Part shown: positions 5,407-6,864 of the stretch, piece by piece
Layout of the letters: each line of letters starts with the position of its first letter
Position numbering within the stretch: position 1 is the stretch's first letter
Assembly: GCA_002049885.1 (NCBI GenBank)
Contig: MVCS01000073.1
Coordinates: 1-6,864, forward strand
DNA: 6,864 nt
DNA from: Planctomycetales bacterium 4484_123
GTDB taxonomy: Bacteria > Planctomycetota > Phycisphaerae > SM23-33
Direction: 5' to 3'
Notes under the pieces: model-generated
Told to the model about the DNA's origin: nothing
Seen by the model: only the letters and a program-made list of their open reading frames with translations
Databases searched by the model: none
Program-made: the position numbers and the translations under genes

Positions 5407-6513
5407 ATGATCATTGGCACGGTGCGAGAGATCAAGGACGACGAGTACCGCGTGGGTATTACCCCGGCGGGGGTGGAGGTGCTCACGCAGGCCGGGCACA
5501 CTGTCCTGGTCGAGCGCGGAGCCGGCCTGGGCAGCGGCTACGACGACGCCCAGTACGCCCGGCACGGCGCCCGCATCGTCGCTTCGGCGGGCGAGGTGTG
5601 GGCCGAGGCGGAGATGGTGGTGAAGGTCAAGGAGCCCCTGGAGAGCGAGTGGCCGCTCATGCGGCGGGGGCAGGTGGTCTTCACCTATTTCCACTTCGCC
5701 GCCAGCCGGGAGCTGACCGAGGGCGTGGCCTCCACCGGCATCGTTGCCATTGCCTACGAGACCATCACCGACGCGGCGGGGAACCTGCCGCTGCTGACGC
5801 CCATGAGTGAGGTCGCTGGCCGCATGGCTGTACAGGTGGGCGCCTGGTCGCTGGAGTGTCACACCGGCGGGCGCGGCGTGCTGCTGGGCGGCGTGCCGGG
5901 GGTCATGCCCGCCCGGGTGGTGGTGCTGGGTGCCGGCGTGGTGGGTGCCAACGCCGCCCGCATCGCCTCGGGCATGGGCGCCGACGTGCAGTTGTTCGAT
6001 ATCAGGCTGGAGAGGCTGCGTTATCTCTCGGACGTGATGCCGCCCAACGTGCGCACGGCCAAGTCGGACCCGGCAGCCATCCGGGCCGCCATCGTCAACG
6101 CCGACCTGGTCATCGGGGCGGTGTTGATTCCGGGCGGGCGGACGCCGGTGCTGGTTTCCCGCGAGGACGTGCGCTCAATGAAGCGCGGGGCGGTCATCGT
6201 GGACGTGGGCGTGGACCAGGGCGGCTGCGTGGAGACGACCCGTCCCACCACCCATCATGCGCCCACGTACGAGGAAGAGGGAGTCATCCACTACTGCGTG
6301 GCCAACATGCCCGGGGCGGTGCCTCGAACCTCCACCCAGGCCCTGACCAACGCCACGCTGCCGTACGTGGTGCAACTGGCGGCGGCGGGCTGGCGGGCGG
6401 CGGCCAAGGCCGACGAGCATCTGGCACGCGGGGTGAACATGATCGAGGGCTGCATCACCTGTCCGGGCGTGGCTGAGGCCCATGGGATGGAACTGGCGGA
6501 GTTGAAACTGTAG
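5407..6513 (+). CDS. ald: alanine dehydrogenase
   Basis: Alanine dehydrogenase is an NAD-dependent cytoplasmic enzyme that interconverts L-alanine plus water with pyruvate, ammonium and NADH. It serves alanine catabolism, ammonium assimilation or NADH recycling. The product has 368 residues, close to the usual 370-378, from ATG 5407, which gives the canonical start MIIGTVREIKDDEYRVGITP and has GGGAG at 5396-5400, 6 nt upstream. The frame extends further upstream but without family similarity. Substrate and catalytic residues known from the mycobacterial enzyme are all present at matching positions: Arg15, Lys75 (VKVKEP), His96 (TYFHFA) and Asp270 (VDVGVDQGG). The Rossmann nucleotide-binding loop is VLGAGVVGANAARIA (173-187), with Asp198 at the end of the second strand to bind the NAD ribose. 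The conserved block NMPGAVPRTSTQALTNATLP (300-319) is also intact. The family normally forms hexamers. The gene is probably transcribed alone: divergent macro gene upstream, GC hairpin and 125-nt gap downstream. Confidence 0.97.
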   Translation: MIIGTVREIKDDEYRVGITPAGVEVLTQAGHTVLVERGAGLGSGYDDAQYARHGARIVASAGEVWAEAEMVVKVKEPLESEWPLMRRGQVVFTYFHFAASRELTEGVASTGIVAIAYETITDAAGNLPLLTPMSEVAGRMAVQVGAWSLECHTGGRGVLLGGVPGVMPARVVVLGAGVVGANAARIASGMGADVQLFDIRLERLRYLSDVMPPNVRTAKSDPAAIRAAIVNADLVIGAVLIPGGRTPVLVSREDVRSMKRGAVIVDVGVDQGGCVETTRPTTHHAPTYEEEGVIHYCVANMPGAVPRTSTQALTNATLPYVVQLAAAGWRAAAKADEHLARGVNMIEGCITCPGVAEAHGMELAELKL

Positions 6514-6520
6514 AGGGCTC

Positions 6521-6540
6521 CGGCGGGCCTGGCCCCGCCG
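6521..6540 (+). terminator. GC hairpin after ald
   Basis: CGGCGGG (6521-6527) and CCCGCCG (6534-6540) form a perfect 7-bp all-GC stem with a 6-nt loop, starting 7 nt after the ald stop codon. No T-tract follows, so it is only a candidate terminator, possibly Rho-aided. The rest of the gap to 6638 is GC-rich, with short GGCCGGT repeats but no gene or clear promoter that I can see. Confidence 0.45.
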
Positions 6541-6638
6541 AGGGAAGCATGCGCGCCCGGCCAGGCAGGGGCGGCCGGTCAGGCCGGTCCGGGTCGAGCG
6601 GCCAGGGCGCCGGCCGGTAGGAAAGGACGAGGAACTCC

Positions 6639-6864
6639 ATGCCACCCCAGCCGATCATCGACATCAGTCGGATCGACCAGAGCCGGATCGCGGTGACCCG
6701 GGAGCAGATCTGCCAGGTCAACCCCCACCGGTACGAGTTCCAGCAGCTCGACGGGATTTTCTTCATCGACCGCGTACGGGTGCTCATGGCCGGTTTCCGC
6801 GATCTGCGTGCCGATGAGTTTTGGGTTCGTGGGCACATCCCCGGCCGGCCGGTGTTTCCCGGCG
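6639..6864 (+). CDS. fabZ: FabZ-type 3-hydroxyacyl-ACP dehydratase, 3' partial
   Basis: Only the first 75 codons are present; the gene runs off the right edge. ATG 6639 is preceded by GAGG at 6629-6632 with 6 nt spacing. The visible part contains INPHRYEF-like QVNPHRYEFQQLDGI (26-40), a beta-strand region FFIDRVRVLMAGFRDL (41-56), and EFWVRGHIPGRPVFPG (60-75). The last matches the FabZ hot-dog signature HFPGxPxxPG; His66 is at the position of the catalytic His. FabZ dehydrates 3-hydroxyacyl-ACP to trans-2-enoyl-ACP in fatty acid elongation. The N-terminal 20 residues (PPQPIIDISRIDQSRIA) and the WVRGHIPG variant resemble the planctomycete FabZ-like group, which may be paralogues with a specialised acyl substrate. 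The catalytic Glu that would confirm activity lies outside the window. It is separated from ald by 125 nt and probably begins a new operon. Confidence 0.85.
   Translation, partial: MPPQPIIDISRIDQSRIAVTREQICQVNPHRYEFQQLDGIFFIDRVRVLMAGFRDLRADEFWVRGHIPGRPVFPG

Noticed and set aside
6514..6638. Short GGCCGGT repeats between ald and fabZ
   Set aside because: They are only a few 7-nt copies in GC-rich DNA, irregularly spaced, with no sign of an operator or mobile element.

Overview
The window is GC-rich (roughly two-thirds G+C by eye) and most likely comes from a bacterium of the phylum Planctomycetota, perhaps a Phycisphaerae-like lineage. The evidence is a secreted protein ending in an NPCBM domain (common in planctomycetes), two exported proteins of planctomycete-like hypothetical type, and a dehydratase N-terminus of the variant FabZ type typical of that phylum. 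This assignment rests on family resemblance, not on a marker gene. I see no rRNA, tRNA, CRISPR array, insertion sequence, integrase or phage gene. The layout is dense and chromosomal, with core metabolism mixed with lineage-specific envelope genes.

Left part (1-2340, + strand): two genes separated by 1 nt. The first is open at the left edge and encodes a TPR-like helical protein with a Gly-Gln/Gly-Lys low-complexity tract. The second encodes an exported protein with four repeated beta-rich units followed by a C-terminal NPCBM domain. They look like the 3' end of an envelope-related operon.

Middle part (2395-4087, + strand): queG (epoxyqueuosine reductase) followed by folE (GTP cyclohydrolase I). 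FolE makes the dihydroneopterin triphosphate that feeds both folate and queuosine synthesis, and QueG performs the last step of queuosine synthesis, so the first and last steps of one tRNA-modification pathway sit side by side. A strong hairpin separates folE from the convergent gene after it.

Minus-strand pair (4099-5332): a stand-alone macro-domain protein (ADP-ribose binding or hydrolysis) and, 4 nt downstream, an exported protein of unknown function. They are read leftward and look like a two-gene operon.

Right part (5407-6864, + strand): ald (alanine dehydrogenase), divergent from the macro-domain gene and preceded by a reasonable sigma-70-like promoter. A GC hairpin and a 125-nt gap follow. 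The 5' end of a FabZ-type 3-hydroxyacyl-ACP dehydratase gene is cut by the right edge.

I did not find a convincing new biological system. The most interesting points are: repeated barrel-like units apparently shared by the two exported proteins; a macro protein that lacks the MacroD-type catalytic aspartate and is paired with an exported unknown; the queG-folE pairing; and an A7 run in the low-complexity tract, from which a slip would fuse the first gene to the second.
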